From NCBI RefSeq assembly GCF_002843605.1, contig NZ_CP025263.1:2819501-2883500 (forward strand): a DNA stretch of 64,000 nucleotides, read 5' to 3'. The position numbers and the translations under genes are program-made. How positions within the stretch are numbered: the first letter of the stretch is position 1; each line of letters starts with the position of its first letter. This document shows positions 35,201-43,350 of the stretch, in pieces. Under the pieces are notes generated by a model. That model worked only from the letters and a program-made list of their open reading frames with translations. It did not search any database and was not told the DNA's origin. This DNA comes from Pseudomonas sp. S09G 359. GTDB lineage: Bacteria > Pseudomonadota > Gammaproteobacteria > Pseudomonadales > Pseudomonadaceae.

Positions 35201-37123
35201 GGCGTGGGCGGTAGTCTGCGGACCCACGAACAGGCTCAGGCCAAACGCGTCCGGTATAAACCCGTTCAGGCCGTGGCGTTTCTGCCGGGTCATGCCGTCG
35301 GCGTGGAGCATGCTGTCCAGCAGCGCCAGCGCGTTGGCTGGCAGACTTTTGTTGAGTTGCCTCAGCTGCATTTCACCGGCCAGCCCCTGCAGCATTCCGT
35401 GGCTCAGGCCTGCCCGGTTATTCTCCAGCAGCGTGACCGGCAGCGTGTGCAGGCCGATTTTGGCAAACGTCGGAGACTGGCTGCGGTCCAGCGCCAAAGC
35501 CGCCTCGACTACCTGCAGGCGCTGCAGGTGCAGGTTAGCTTTTTCTGCCTGGACTGTAGTGGAACCGCCATTGCTGCTGGCGATCGGGTGAACGCTCCAG
35601 CGGCCGTCTGCCTGGCGATCCAGCAGCCGACTGTCGAGCATGCTGCGTACATCCAAGGCGCTTTCGAGCAGTGCACCCAGGTCGATACCACCCTCGCTGC
35701 GCCGATACAGTCCCAATGCATACTCGAGGTTGTCGGACTGCTTGGTGATGATGTCTTCGAGCATTTCCTGAAACACATCGCCGACCACAGGCTTGCCGGT
35801 CACCTGTATCTGGTCCATGCCCACAAACACACTGCGCTCATCCAGGGACAGGAAATTGAGCAGCTCATCTTCATAGCCGGCAGTTTTGAGCATGCTGAGC
35901 AGGGTGTCATTGAGGTCGCTCAAGTTGGCGAGCACCTGCAAGCCGCGCGCTTGGGTATAGAGATAGGCCTGGGAGTGACTGATCATCAGGGTGCTGGCCA
36001 GGTCGACAGGGTGCTGAAAGGTTGTATCAACCCGCACCTTTTCTACGCTGAAGTGCTTGTTCAAGGCTATACGCGCGGCTTGGTCCGGCAGGATCGTGCC
36101 GCGCAATGTCTGGCTTTCATCAGCGGACACGATGGTTTGCTGGTGTTTGAACAGCAGGTCGGCGCGGAATTTGTCCCGCATCACCTCGGCGAAAAACTGC
36201 AGGCGCGATTGGCCAACGGCGGCGTCTTCATTCCAGTAGGTCTGCAGCAGGCTGATCAACAACTTCGACAGCGCACCGCTGGTTTGCTCGACCAGACTGT
36301 TCCAGTGTTGCTGATCCTGGGCCAGTTGTTTCTTGGTGAAAGCGCGGGTGTCATGGGCGGCGTTGAAAAACCGCCGTGTCTGGTCCGTTGGCCAGGCTTG
36401 CTGGACATAGAACCCCAACAGTGCGTCGCGCAGTGTTTCAGAGGCAACCCAGTGGCCGTCCTCGCCAGCCGCAGTGCGGCGAAAGAAGTTCACGCGCGTG
36501 CCGGCTTGGTCCAGGCCAGGGAAATACGAGCGGGCCATGATGCCGAGCAAGGTGTCGAGCATCGCGTTCAGGCTGGGGAGTAGGCGCAACTCGTCAAGCA
36601 TCATCTCGACGTTTTTCTGTTGGCCAGCCAGGATGGCTTGTTCCTGGTCCTCCATTACCGAACCCTGGATAACCGTGGTGGTCAGCGTCAGCTGAGCATT
36701 TGGCCCCAACGCGTGACGTTCGGCCACTGACAGAAATTGCAGCAACTCAGCGCGCGGGGTTGCACGTGTGAGGCGCTTGCGCACTGCATCGAGCAAGTCG
36801 GCGTGGCTGCCGAATAGCTCCAGGCCGCCGTAAGGGGTATAGAGCACGGCTTTTGCGTCGTCGGGCGTGGGGCTCATCATGAAGGTGCCCGCCAGGGGAA
36901 GGGCGGGCTTGCCGTTAAGGTTGACCAGTAACCTTTCTACTCGCATGGGGTGGTCGCGAACCGTCGAGTCACTGCGTGCCGAGTCAGTGGCGTGGTACAC
37001 CGTGTTCAGCCATTCAAGATCCTTCACCGTGAAGCCAAGCTCCCGCTCCCGTGGGGTGGGCACCCTACGGCTGACCGGGCGAAGGAATTCTTCAAAGTAA
37101 TAGGGTGGGGTGACGTGCGCCAT
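32264..37123 (-). CDS. Giant dermonecrotic-toxin-like (DUF6543-type) protein with C-terminal M35-like metallopeptidase motif
   Basis: A 1619-residue protein of the large pseudomonad DUF6543/dermonecrotic-toxin type. The start at 37123 follows AGGAGA; the frame is open to 37348 but that part crosses the dpkA promoter. Three related modules with the pattern VLYTPYGGLELF...LLDAVRKRL are near residues 92-118, 661-688 and 1017-1046. Close to the end, TLIHEISHVKSLTEDLAY gives HExxH (His1487, Glu1488, His1491) followed by TED (Asp1498) and Tyr1501, the arrangement of aspzincin (M35) endopeptidases, preceded by IYLLDRFFDPG. No signal peptide, and no secretion or immunity gene adjoins it. Probably an effector or toxin; the target is unknown. 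Confidence 0.78.
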   Translation of the reverse strand: MAHVTPPYYFEEFLRPVSRRVPTPRERELGFTVKDLEWLNTVYHATDSARSDSTVRDHPMRVERLLVNLNGKPALPLAGTFMMSPTPDDAKAVLYTPYGGLELFGSHADLLDAVRKRLTRATPRAELLQFLSVAERHALGPNAQLTLTTTVIQGSVMEDQEQAILAGQQKNVEMMLDELRLLPSLNAMLDTLLGIMARSYFPGLDQAGTRVNFFRRTAAGEDGHWVASETLRDALLGFYVQQAWPTDQTRRFFNAAHDTRAFTKKQLAQDQQHWNSLVEQTSGALSKLLISLLQTYWNEDAAVGQSRLQFFAEVMRDKFRADLLFKHQQTIVSADESQTLRGTILPDQAARIALNKHFSVEKVRVDTTFQHPVDLASTLMISHSQAYLYTQARGLQVLANLSDLNDTLLSMLKTAGYEDELLNFLSLDERSVFVGMDQIQVTGKPVVGDVFQEMLEDIITKQSDNLEYALGLYRRSEGGIDLGALLESALDVRSMLDSRLLDRQADGRWSVHPIASSNGGSTTVQAEKANLHLQRLQVVEAALALDRSQSPTFAKIGLHTLPVTLLENNRAGLSHGMLQGLAGEMQLRQLNKSLPANALALLDSMLHADGMTRQKRHGLNGFIPDAFGLSLFVGPQTTAHALANCFVVTERGGTDPVHSGAALLWTPRRGYEFFASIKALRDALEQRLQGPQQRLPLMENLPPSQRVPHQACRLGPLRRIDGHLLDGRQQTYSDFIRDQIDFLRSMGLSKKRFAACMDGLIQRSPPTNLPRAIAIAQATVHQQALPVWLGMARPHEQILHAELLEQYRINAPDERDYLHSITTLREQAFSSLSTLLNARFPGQVINPDNVLIPGRIHLAGNTLTLTDFALRHWPELRADDIRPHSRTATPLPAALDGSAVVQLVRQLDLNSLYQQQLTTHLKGDSEDTRERRRLFYRQLPWQLLQYAHQLTLDDQLSAAAWGLIRQVFDMPDAVARAAVADATASIRALELIATPGATPAKALGCYVIAQTDATGPLVLYAPYSPRHLLTEYASEAALLNAFTAAGALQDWVTGQMAAPDQATYRNLLSQPGGRGASEIRLGTAPIAGNLLTQLFADNSEMLLRMLTCQFSQTGKAHWDAITSLLAEATPKGLKFMAGKLAYPLVVWRSFKLFKTSAEDLQQHRWQHALKTFAQGVAELASLRKELEHLVPPPAPASTHEVTLEQWLKAPPPAAPTLAELDLTAPGRTRLQAFEAHDTALADLTLSTLPHLYQEKTGSRHFVPLAGKVYPVKKAGKHWRLSQGGLNGPYIQSNAQGQWTLDLDRHHPRYGGTLGRYAGKVQTWAAEREAINIEAVGMPAIAALSSWKAQCINEALNVATYYAVTCKRNLRHFATRREPRSRVGQFFTEMFGVATLTSDQVHRVERLIDAVLDELTNHTLTGADSQRFVCGTHRYSPRDTFAFVIPDDPDHKIYLLDRFFDPGLDVYQNRMNTPFNISAHARATTLIHEISHVKSLTEDLAYLDSMRPFQDLININIQGAARLQTDLANLRKTALSILTPATQLFATWDQFVQDWEDFGSDQGTSAQKKKVLGITGGQTLQEARNIFMTDENKRIDTILANADSVTYLISQLGRALDAGA

Positions 37124-37304
37124 GTTGCGTTCTCCTGCGTTGCGGCGGTTAGAAGGCCCCACGTTAGGTGCCGGCCAAGCAAGGATTGCGGTAGATAACT
37201 GGCGCGTACTGACAAGCACCCGTTGACAGCAGGCACGGGCGGCGTTGTTTAATCGACGGTCTGGATTCTTGTTGCCTCTCCCAATTATAAAATCGGAGCT
37301 ACAG

Positions 37305-38339
37305 ATGTCTGCCCAGTCCCCGATAGCTGAACGTGCTACAGCGCTCATCTGTTACAACGACCTGGTGGGGTTGTTGCAAACGGTGTTCGTGAAACACGGC
37401 ACCTCGCCCGAGGTGGCCGCGATCCTCGCGCACAATTGCGCCAGTGCCGAACGCGACGGCGCCCATAGCCATGGGATCTTCCGTATCCCCGGTTACCTCA
37501 GCACCCTGGCCAGCGGCTGGGTCAACGGCAAGGCCGTGCCGGTGGTAACTGATGTAGCGTCGGGTTTTGTGCGGGTGGATGCCGGCAATGGGTTCGCCCA
37601 GCCGGCGCTGGCCGCCGCCCGCGCGCTGCTGGTGGACAAGGCCCGCAGTGCCGGCATTGCGCTGTTGGCGATCCATAACTCCCATCACTTTGCTGCGCTG
37701 TGGCCGGATGTCGAACCGTTCGCCGAGGAAGGCCTGGTGGCCCTGAGCGTGGTCAACAGCATGACCTGCGTGGTGCCCCATGGCGCCGACCGACCGCTGT
37801 TTGGCACCAACCCGATTGCCTTCGCCGCGCCACGTGCCGATGGCGCACCGATTGTCTTTGACCTGGCCACCAGCGCGATTGCCCACGGCGACGTACAGAT
37901 TGCCGCGCGCAAGGGCGAGCGCCTGCCGCCCGGCATGGGCGTGGATAGCCTGGGCCAGCCCACCACCGACCCCAAGGCCGTGCTGGAAGGCGGTGCGCTG
38001 CTGCCGTTTGGCGGGCATAAGGGCTCGGCCTTGTCGATGATGGTCGAATTGCTGGCGGCGGCCTTGACTGGCGGTAACTTTTCCTTCGAATTCAACTGGG
38101 CTGATCACCCAGGTGCTCGTACCCCCTGGACCGGGCAATTGCTGATCCTCATTGACCCGAGCAAAACCGCTGGCCAAAGCTTCGCCGAGCGCAGCCAGGA
38201 GCTGGTGCGGCAGATGCATGCGGCGGGGTTGCGGCGGTTGCCGGGGGATCGACGTCATCGCACACGGGCGAAGTCGCAGGAAGTCGGGATTGAGATTGAA
38301 GCCAAGGATCTTCAGCAGTTGCAGGAACTGGCTGGGTAA
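37305..38339 (+). CDS. dpkA: Delta1-piperideine-2-carboxylate / pyrroline-2-carboxylate reductase
   Basis: A 344-residue NADPH-dependent enzyme of the LDH2/MDH2 family that reduces delta1-piperideine-2-carboxylate to L-pipecolate in D-lysine catabolism, and delta1-pyrroline-2-carboxylate to L-proline. Diagnostic stretches are ERDGAHSHGIFRIPGYL, IHNSHHFAALWPD (catalytic His region), VVPHGADRPLFGTNPIAFA and GALLPFGGHKGSALSMM. The frame opens at 37245, but the ATG at 37305 with CGGAGCT upstream gives the known length. It is divergent from the giant toxin gene, with about 180 bases between. Confidence 0.93.
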   Translation: MSAQSPIAERATALICYNDLVGLLQTVFVKHGTSPEVAAILAHNCASAERDGAHSHGIFRIPGYLSTLASGWVNGKAVPVVTDVASGFVRVDAGNGFAQPALAAARALLVDKARSAGIALLAIHNSHHFAALWPDVEPFAEEGLVALSVVNSMTCVVPHGADRPLFGTNPIAFAAPRADGAPIVFDLATSAIAHGDVQIAARKGERLPPGMGVDSLGQPTTDPKAVLEGGALLPFGGHKGSALSMMVELLAAALTGGNFSFEFNWADHPGARTPWTGQLLILIDPSKTAGQSFAERSQELVRQMHAAGLRRLPGDRRHRTRAKSQEVGIEIEAKDLQQLQELAG

Positions 38340-38372
38340 GCGGGGCTGCGCGAGCGGCGCAGCCCCGGCGTA

Positions 38373-38693
38373 TCAGTTACGGCGACCCAGCAGCAGGCCA
38401 ACCACCAGGCCGAAGCCTGCGGAAATGGCCACGGTCTGCCATGGGTGACCACCGATGTAGGTTTCGGTGGCATCCACGACCGGCTTGCTGCGTTCGCGCA
38501 CGTTGGACACGGAATCCAGCGCTTGCTTGAGCTTGATGGCGACTTGCTCACGCAAGGTTTCGCCTTCCTCGCCCACCAGGGAGGCGCTGCTTTTGAGCAG
38601 TTTGTCCGACTCTTCGATCAGCGCGGTGAGTTCGCTGAAAGCTTGATCCTTGATTTGATCTTCGACGGCTTGGGCGGCAGTTTTGCGGGCCAT
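38373..38693 (-). CDS. DUF883 family protein (ElaB/YqjD/YgaM type)
   Basis: A 106-residue protein: a long amphipathic helix with heptads (residues about 10-80) and one C-terminal membrane anchor ending GLVVGLLLGRRN, the hallmark of DUF883. Relatives in E. coli are tail-anchored inner-membrane proteins that bind stationary-phase ribosomes. The start ATG is preceded by AAGGAGTCACACC. It is convergent with dpkA. Confidence 0.9.
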   Translation of the reverse strand: MARKTAAQAVEDQIKDQAFSELTALIEESDKLLKSSASLVGEEGETLREQVAIKLKQALDSVSNVRERSKPVVDATETYIGGHPWQTVAISAGFGLVVGLLLGRRN

Positions 38694-38857
38694 GGTGTGA
38701 CTCCTTGCGGGTGAATGTGACAGTGAACAATGGAGTGGCGGGCGGCGGAAAAAGTTGCAGTTTTTTTGCCACAGGGGCGGTTGCGAGCAAAATCCGAATC
38801 AGGAATTTTTGACCTAGCGTGTAAGATGTCACCTATTTGTGTAGCAGGTAATTCAAC

Positions 38858-39112
38858 ATGAGCTTCAATCTGGCCGATAAGACCCTCGCCGAACGCGCCG
38901 AGCTGGAAGATGAAAAGTCGCGTCTCTACGACCTGTGGCAGACCAACCTGGGCAAAGCCAAGGGCGAAGCCGCGCGGTTGTTCGGCGAGCGTGCCAAGCG
39001 CAAGGGCAAGTGGGCCGAGTGGGTCCGCGCGGAACTCGACGGCATGTCGCCGCCAGAGTTTTCCAACATGGTGCGCAGTGAAGTCAACAAACTGATGGCA
39101 GCGGCGAAGTAA
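38858..39112 (+). CDS. Small conserved cytoplasmic protein of unknown function
   Basis: An 84-residue, highly charged, probably all-helical protein (MSFNLADKTLAERAELEDEK at the start; RLFGERAKRKGKWAEWVRAEL in the middle). I do not recognise a named family. It is divergent from the DUF883 gene, and its last 29 bases overlap the end of the convergent LysR gene, so both transcripts are complementary there. Confidence 0.7.
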   Translation: MSFNLADKTLAERAELEDEKSRLYDLWQTNLGKAKGEAARLFGERAKRKGKWAEWVRAELDGMSPPEFSNMVRSEVNKLMAAAK

Positions 39113-39998
39113 AACTTTCGACAAGCGCCTCGCGCACCTTCAACAACATCGGGTCAAGCTGGGCCTGGGTGCGCCAGCCCAGCTCCACTGGGTAGCGTGG
39201 CAATGCCAGTGGGCACGCCAGCACGCGCAGGCCGGTCATGGCGGCGATGGCCTGGGCGGCATGCCCGGGAATGGTCGCCACGGCCTGGCTGCCCTTGAGC
39301 AAAAACGGCAGCGCGGCAAAGTGGCTGGTCGACGCGCACACATGGCGGTTCAACCCGTGTGCCGCCAAGCCTTCATCGGTAATCCCGATGAACCCGCCGG
39401 ATGACACCAATATATGCTCGCGCCTCACGAACTCGTCCAGGCTGATGCTGGTCTGCTCCGAGTCCAGCAGGCAGCGATAATCGCCTTCGCCCAGCACCTG
39501 TCGACTCAACCGGCCCTGTGCCAAGCCGCCAGCGGTAATCGCCAGGTCCAGGCTGCGGTCGAGCAGGGCGCCGGCGACGATCTGGCTGTGGGTCTGGCGG
39601 AAAATCACTCGCAGCCTGGGTGCACGCCGGGCGATTGCAGCGATCAGCCGGCGGCCGTAGGCAATCTCGAAATCATCCGATAAACCCAGCACCACGGACC
39701 GGCCCTGGTACTGCTGGTTATCCGGGTTGACCATCGCCAAGCTTTGCCGGCAGCGCTCCAGCGCTTCGCTGATCACCGGTTTCAGTTGATTGGCCCGCAG
39801 CGTCGGCGCCAGGCCCCGGCCCGTGCGCACGAACAAGGGGTCGCCGTATACCTCGCGTAAGCGCCGCAGGCCTGCACTCACGGCCGACTGCGTGACGCCC
39901 AGGCGCAGCGCCGCGCGGCTGGCGCTGGACTCGTCATGTAGGGCTTCGAAGGTTTTCAGCAGGTTCAGGTCGACCTGGTCGATATTTGTTTGGCTCAT
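39084..39998 (-). CDS. LysR-type transcriptional regulator
   Basis: A 304-residue LysR regulator. The winged helix-turn-helix is at residues 9-66 (SSASRAALRLGVTQSAVSAGLRRLREVYGDPLFVR), followed by a substrate-binding domain from about 95 to 295. It is divergent from a nitrilase gene across an 82-base gap with a perfect 12-bp palindrome next to its own start. Such pairs usually mean control of the neighbouring enzyme gene plus autoregulation. The inducer is unknown. Confidence 0.92.
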   Translation of the reverse strand: MSQTNIDQVDLNLLKTFEALHDESSASRAALRLGVTQSAVSAGLRRLREVYGDPLFVRTGRGLAPTLRANQLKPVISEALERCRQSLAMVNPDNQQYQGRSVVLGLSDDFEIAYGRRLIAAIARRAPRLRVIFRQTHSQIVAGALLDRSLDLAITAGGLAQGRLSRQVLGEGDYRCLLDSEQTSISLDEFVRREHILVSSGGFIGITDEGLAAHGLNRHVCASTSHFAALPFLLKGSQAVATIPGHAAQAIAAMTGLRVLACPLALPRYPVELGWRTQAQLDPMLLKVREALVESFTSPLPSVC

Positions 39999-40002
39999 AT
40001 CA

Positions 40003-40014
40003 TTCAGTACTGAA
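40003..40014. promoter_or_regulatory. Palindrome in the LysR-nitrilase divergent promoter
   Basis: TTCAGTACTGAA is a perfect 12-bp palindrome five bases upstream of the LysR start and 66 bases upstream of the nitrilase ATG. It is a candidate LysR binding or autoregulation site; the role is inferred. Confidence 0.5.
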
Positions 40015-40080
40015 GTGGGCTTTATTCATGATCGAGGCTGGCGCGAGAATGGGCAACCCCCCTGATTCGGAGTGATCGTG

Positions 40081-41007
40081 ATGCCCATTTCTACCGTAGC
40101 CGCCCTGCAAATTGGCGCTCTGCCAGGCGGCAAGGCCGACACCCTGGCGCAAATCCTTGCCTATGAAGACCAGATCACGCGCAGTGGTGCGCAACTGGTG
40201 GTGATGCCCGAAGCGCTGCTGGGTGGCTACCCCAAAGGTGAAGGCTTCGGTACCCAGTTGGGCTACCGCCTGCCCGAAGGCCGCGAAGCCTTTGCGCGGT
40301 ATTTTGCCAATGCCATCGACGTGCCGGGCGTGGAGACCGAAGCCCTGGCCGGCCTGTCGGCGCGCACCGGGGCCAGCCTGGTACTCGGTGTGATCGAGCG
40401 CAGCGGCAGCACCCTGTATTGCACGATGGTGTATTTCGAACCGCTCGGCGGCCTGGTGGCCAAGCATCGCAAGTTGATGCCCACCGGCACCGAACGGTTG
40501 ATCTGGGGTAAAGGTGACGGTTCGACCTTGCCGGTGGTGGATGCCGCCGTAGGGCGTATTGGCGGCGCGGTGTGCTGGGAAAACATGATGCCGCTGCTGC
40601 GCACCGCGATGTACGCCAAAGGCGTGGAAGTGTGGTGCGCGCCGACCGTGGATGAGCGCGAGATGTGGCAGGTGAGCATGCGCCATGTGGCCCATGAGGG
40701 GCGCTGTTTTGTGGTCAGCGCCTGCCAGGTGCAGGCGTCGCCCGAGGCGTTGGGTGTAGAGGTGGTCAACTGGCCTGCGAACCGCCCGTTGATTGCCGGT
40801 GGCAGCGTGATCGTCGGCCCCATGGGCGACATCCTGGCCGGGCCGCTGCTGAATGACGCCGGGCTGCTGACCGCGCAGATCAACACCGACGACCTGGTGC
40901 GCGCGCGGTATGACTATGACGTGGTGGGGCATTATGCGCGGCCGGACATCTTCGAGCTGACGGTGGATGAGCGCGCCAAGCCGGGCGTGCGCTACATCAC
41001 TGACTGA
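40081..41007 (+). CDS. Nitrilase / carbon-nitrogen hydrolase
   Basis: A 308-residue nitrilase-superfamily enzyme with the complete catalytic triad: Glu44 in [14 protein letters not shown], Lys131 in [14 protein letters not shown] and Cys165 in [11 protein letters not shown]. The CWEN signature and length point to the true nitrilase branch, which converts nitriles to carboxylic acids and ammonia. The ATG at 40081 has CGGAG upstream; a GTG three codons earlier is in frame but less likely. A divergent LysR gene probably controls it. Confidence 0.92.
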   Translation: MPISTVAALQIGALPGGKADTLAQILAYEDQITRSGAQLVVMPEALLGGYPKGEGFGTQLGYRLPEGREAFARYFANAIDVPGVETEALAGLSARTGASLVLGVIERSGSTLYCTMVYFEPLGGLVAKHRKLMPTGTERLIWGKGDGSTLPVVDAAVGRIGGAVCWENMMPLLRTAMYAKGVEVWCAPTVDEREMWQVSMRHVAHEGRCFVVSACQVQASPEALGVEVVNWPANRPLIAGGSVIVGPMGDILAGPLLNDAGLLTAQINTDDLVRARYDYDVVGHYARPDIFELTVDERAKPGVRYITD

Positions 41008-41032
41008 AACACCGTGAAAGATGAAGTGCAGT

Positions 41033-41180
41033 TGTGGCGAGCGGGCTTGCCCGCGTTGGGCTGCGCAGCAGCCCTAAAACCAGGCGCTGCGGTGTACCTG
41101 GAAAACGTGGTGTACTTGTTGGGGGCTGCTACGCAGCCCAACGCGGGCAAGCCCGCTCGCCACACAAGCCCGCTCGCCAC
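41033..41180. repeat. REP pair, GTGGCGAGCGGGCTTGCC type
   Basis: Forward copy at 41034-41075 and its complement at 41121-41163, with an extra partial head AAGCCCGCTCGCCAC at 41166-41180. The 45-base centre is not conserved with other pairs. It separates the convergent nitrilase and lipoprotein genes. Confidence 0.85.
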
Positions 41181-41211
41181 ACAAGCCTGCTTGATACAGA
41201 GGAGTAACCGT

Positions 41212-41673
41212 CTACCAGGTCGCTGTATTAGGCAGGTCCAGGGTTCCGCGGTCGACAAAGCGCATAGTGCCAAACAACCCACCCGCCAGCTTGCCGCGCA
41301 GCACATACGGCAGGTTGTTCAAACTCTGGGTCTGGCTCAGGCCCAGTGTCTGGCGCAACACGGAAAACGCCGAAACGCTCACCGGCACCATCAGCACCGT
41401 CTCGGAAAAGCGTGGGATGCTTCCGGTCTGGTCACTCACCCCCGACGCCAACGGCCGCCCATTGACCTCCAGGTCCAGGGCCACGCCGTTGTAGTCGATT
41501 GCCGTTTCATTCGGGTTCTGCACCCGCAGCTTTACGGCGAAACGCACTTCCAGGTCCTGGCTTTGCAGCGGCTCGATGCCGACCACGTTGATAGTCACCG
41601 GGTCGCGGTTGGGGAGCAGGGCGCAGGCGCTCAAGGTCAGCAGCAAAAACGATAGAACCATGAGCTTGCGCAT
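41212..41673 (-). CDS. LEA type 2 (WHy-domain) lipoprotein
   Basis: A 153-residue lipoprotein. The lipobox LSAC puts the lipidated cysteine at residue 17, followed by ALLPNRDPVTINVVGIEP and a LEA14/WHy beta-sandwich (LEVRFAVKLRVQNPNETAIDYNGVALDLEVNG). Such proteins are envelope-anchored and linked to desiccation or stress tolerance; the function in this bacterium is unknown. It ends 12 bases after the permease start region on the same strand, so co-transcription behind the NCS2 permease is likely. Confidence 0.87.
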   Translation of the reverse strand: MRKLMVLSFLLLTLSACALLPNRDPVTINVVGIEPLQSQDLEVRFAVKLRVQNPNETAIDYNGVALDLEVNGRPLASGVSDQTGSIPRFSETVLMVPVSVSAFSVLRQTLGLSQTQSLNNLPYVLRGKLAGGLFGTMRFVDRGTLDLPNTATW

Positions 41674-41685
41674 CGATCGGTGCTC

Positions 41686-43116
41686 CTATTTTTTCGTGAC
41701 GTCCGGGTCCTGCATCACTTTGAGGGTAGAGGACTCCGGATCAAATTCATCTTCTTCCAGCTCTATGAACTCTTCCGGCAGGAAAATGTTCAGCACGATT
41801 GCACAGAATGCGCCCACGGTGATCGGCGACTCGAAGATGTTATGCAGCGCTTTGGGCAGATCGCGCAGTACCTCCGGCACGGCAGCGACGCCCAGGCCCA
41901 TGCCCAGGGAGATCGCCACGATCAGCACATTGCGCCGATGCAGCCCGGCTTCGGCAAGGATCTTGATACCCGCCACCGCCACCGTGCCGAACATGATCAG
42001 GGTGGCGCCGCCCAGCACGGGCTTGGGCATCAATTGCAGCACCGCGCCGATCATCGGGAACAGCCCCAGCAGCACCAGCAGGCCGGCAATAAAGTAAGCC
42101 ACGTAGCGGCTGGCCACGCCGGTCAGTTGGATCACGCCGTTGTTCTGGGCGAAGGTCACCATCGGCAGGCTGTTGAAGGTGGCGGCCATGGCCGAGTTGA
42201 GGCCGTCGGCCAACAGCCCCGACTTGATGCGCTTGATATACAGCGGGCCCTTGACTGGCTGCTGGGAAATCATCGAGTTGGCGGTCAGGTCGCCGGCGGC
42301 TTCCAGGGGTGAAATCAGAAAGATCACCGCCACCGGGATAAACGCCACCCAGTCGAACGAAAAACCGTACTTGAACGGCACCGGCACACTGATCAACGGC
42401 ACGTGGGGCAGGGCGGCCATGTCGACGCGGCCCATCCACCAGGCCACCACAAAACCCAGGCTCAGGCCGATCACGATCGAACCCAGGCGCAGGAACGGGT
42501 TGTTGAAGCGGTTGAGTACCACGATGGTCAGCAGCACCAGTGCGGCCAGCCCCATATTGCTGGCTGCGCCGAGATCGCTGGCACCAAAGCCGCCGGCCAT
42601 GTCGGTGACTGCCACCTTGATCAGCGACAGGCCCATCAGGGTAATGATGGTGCCGGTCACCACCGGGGTGATCAGCTTGCGCAGCTTGCCGATGAACTGG
42701 CTCAGCACCACTTCGATGAATGCCGCAAAAAAGCAGATGCCAAAGATCGTCGAGAGGATTTCATCGGTGCCGCCGCCCCGGGCCTTGACCATGAAACCCG
42801 CGCTCAGGATCACGCTGATAAAAGAAAAGCTGGTGCCTTGCAGGCACAACAGGCCCGACCCGATGGGGCCGAACTTACGCGCCTGCACGAAGGTGCCGAG
42901 CCCCGACACAAACAACGCCATGCTCACCAGGTAGGGCACTTCGCTTTCCAGGCCGAGCACGCCGCCGACGATCAGGGTGGGGGTGATGATGCCGACAAAA
43001 CTCGCCAGCACATGCTGCAGCGCGGCAAAAATCGCCGCGGTGAAGTGCGGGCGGTCTTCCAGGCCGTAGATCAGGTCGGATTTATAGCGCGGGCGGGGGG
43101 CTTGAGCGTCAGACAA
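41686..43116 (-). CDS. NCS2 family xanthine/uric acid-type permease
   Basis: A 476-residue inner-membrane nucleobase:cation symporter with about 12-14 hydrophobic segments. PHFTAAIFAALQHVLASFVG near residue 23 is the family's TM1 motif with the functional histidine (QH). Later come SPLEAAGDLTANSMIS and FNSLPMVTFAQNNGVIQLTG, which are typical of the xanthine/urate branch. The substrate among purines is not certain. The frame begins with TTG at 43116 with no in-frame ATG nearby, so a weak TTG start is probable. Confidence 0.9.
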   Translation of the reverse strand: MSDAQAPRPRYKSDLIYGLEDRPHFTAAIFAALQHVLASFVGIITPTLIVGGVLGLESEVPYLVSMALFVSGLGTFVQARKFGPIGSGLLCLQGTSFSFISVILSAGFMVKARGGGTDEILSTIFGICFFAAFIEVVLSQFIGKLRKLITPVVTGTIITLMGLSLIKVAVTDMAGGFGASDLGAASNMGLAALVLLTIVVLNRFNNPFLRLGSIVIGLSLGFVVAWWMGRVDMAALPHVPLISVPVPFKYGFSFDWVAFIPVAVIFLISPLEAAGDLTANSMISQQPVKGPLYIKRIKSGLLADGLNSAMAATFNSLPMVTFAQNNGVIQLTGVASRYVAYFIAGLLVLLGLFPMIGAVLQLMPKPVLGGATLIMFGTVAVAGIKILAEAGLHRRNVLIVAISLGMGLGVAAVPEVLRDLPKALHNIFESPITVGAFCAIVLNIFLPEEFIELEEDEFDPESSTLKVMQDPDVTKK

Positions 43117-43350
43117 AATGAGGGCTCGGGTCAGAAAATGGAGGCGCAGGATGCCAGAAACAGCCAGTCGTCAGAAGTGTAAAAAAATATTTATAAAGCC
43201 CTGCATAAAAACCCGGACCCGGCCGATACCTCCTATAGGCCCACATACCAATTACAACAGTGGTGACCAAGGTCTGAGCAGCGCGTTGACGCTGACGGAT
43301 CGTTTCGCAGCAGGGACGCTCGCAAACACTCCATCTGAGAGCACCCCCCT

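Noticed and set aside
43208..43230. FliA-like -10 box GCCGATA upstream of the chemoreceptor
   Set aside because: The -35 TAAA is 12 bases away instead of about 15, so it does not fit the sigma-28 consensus well enough.
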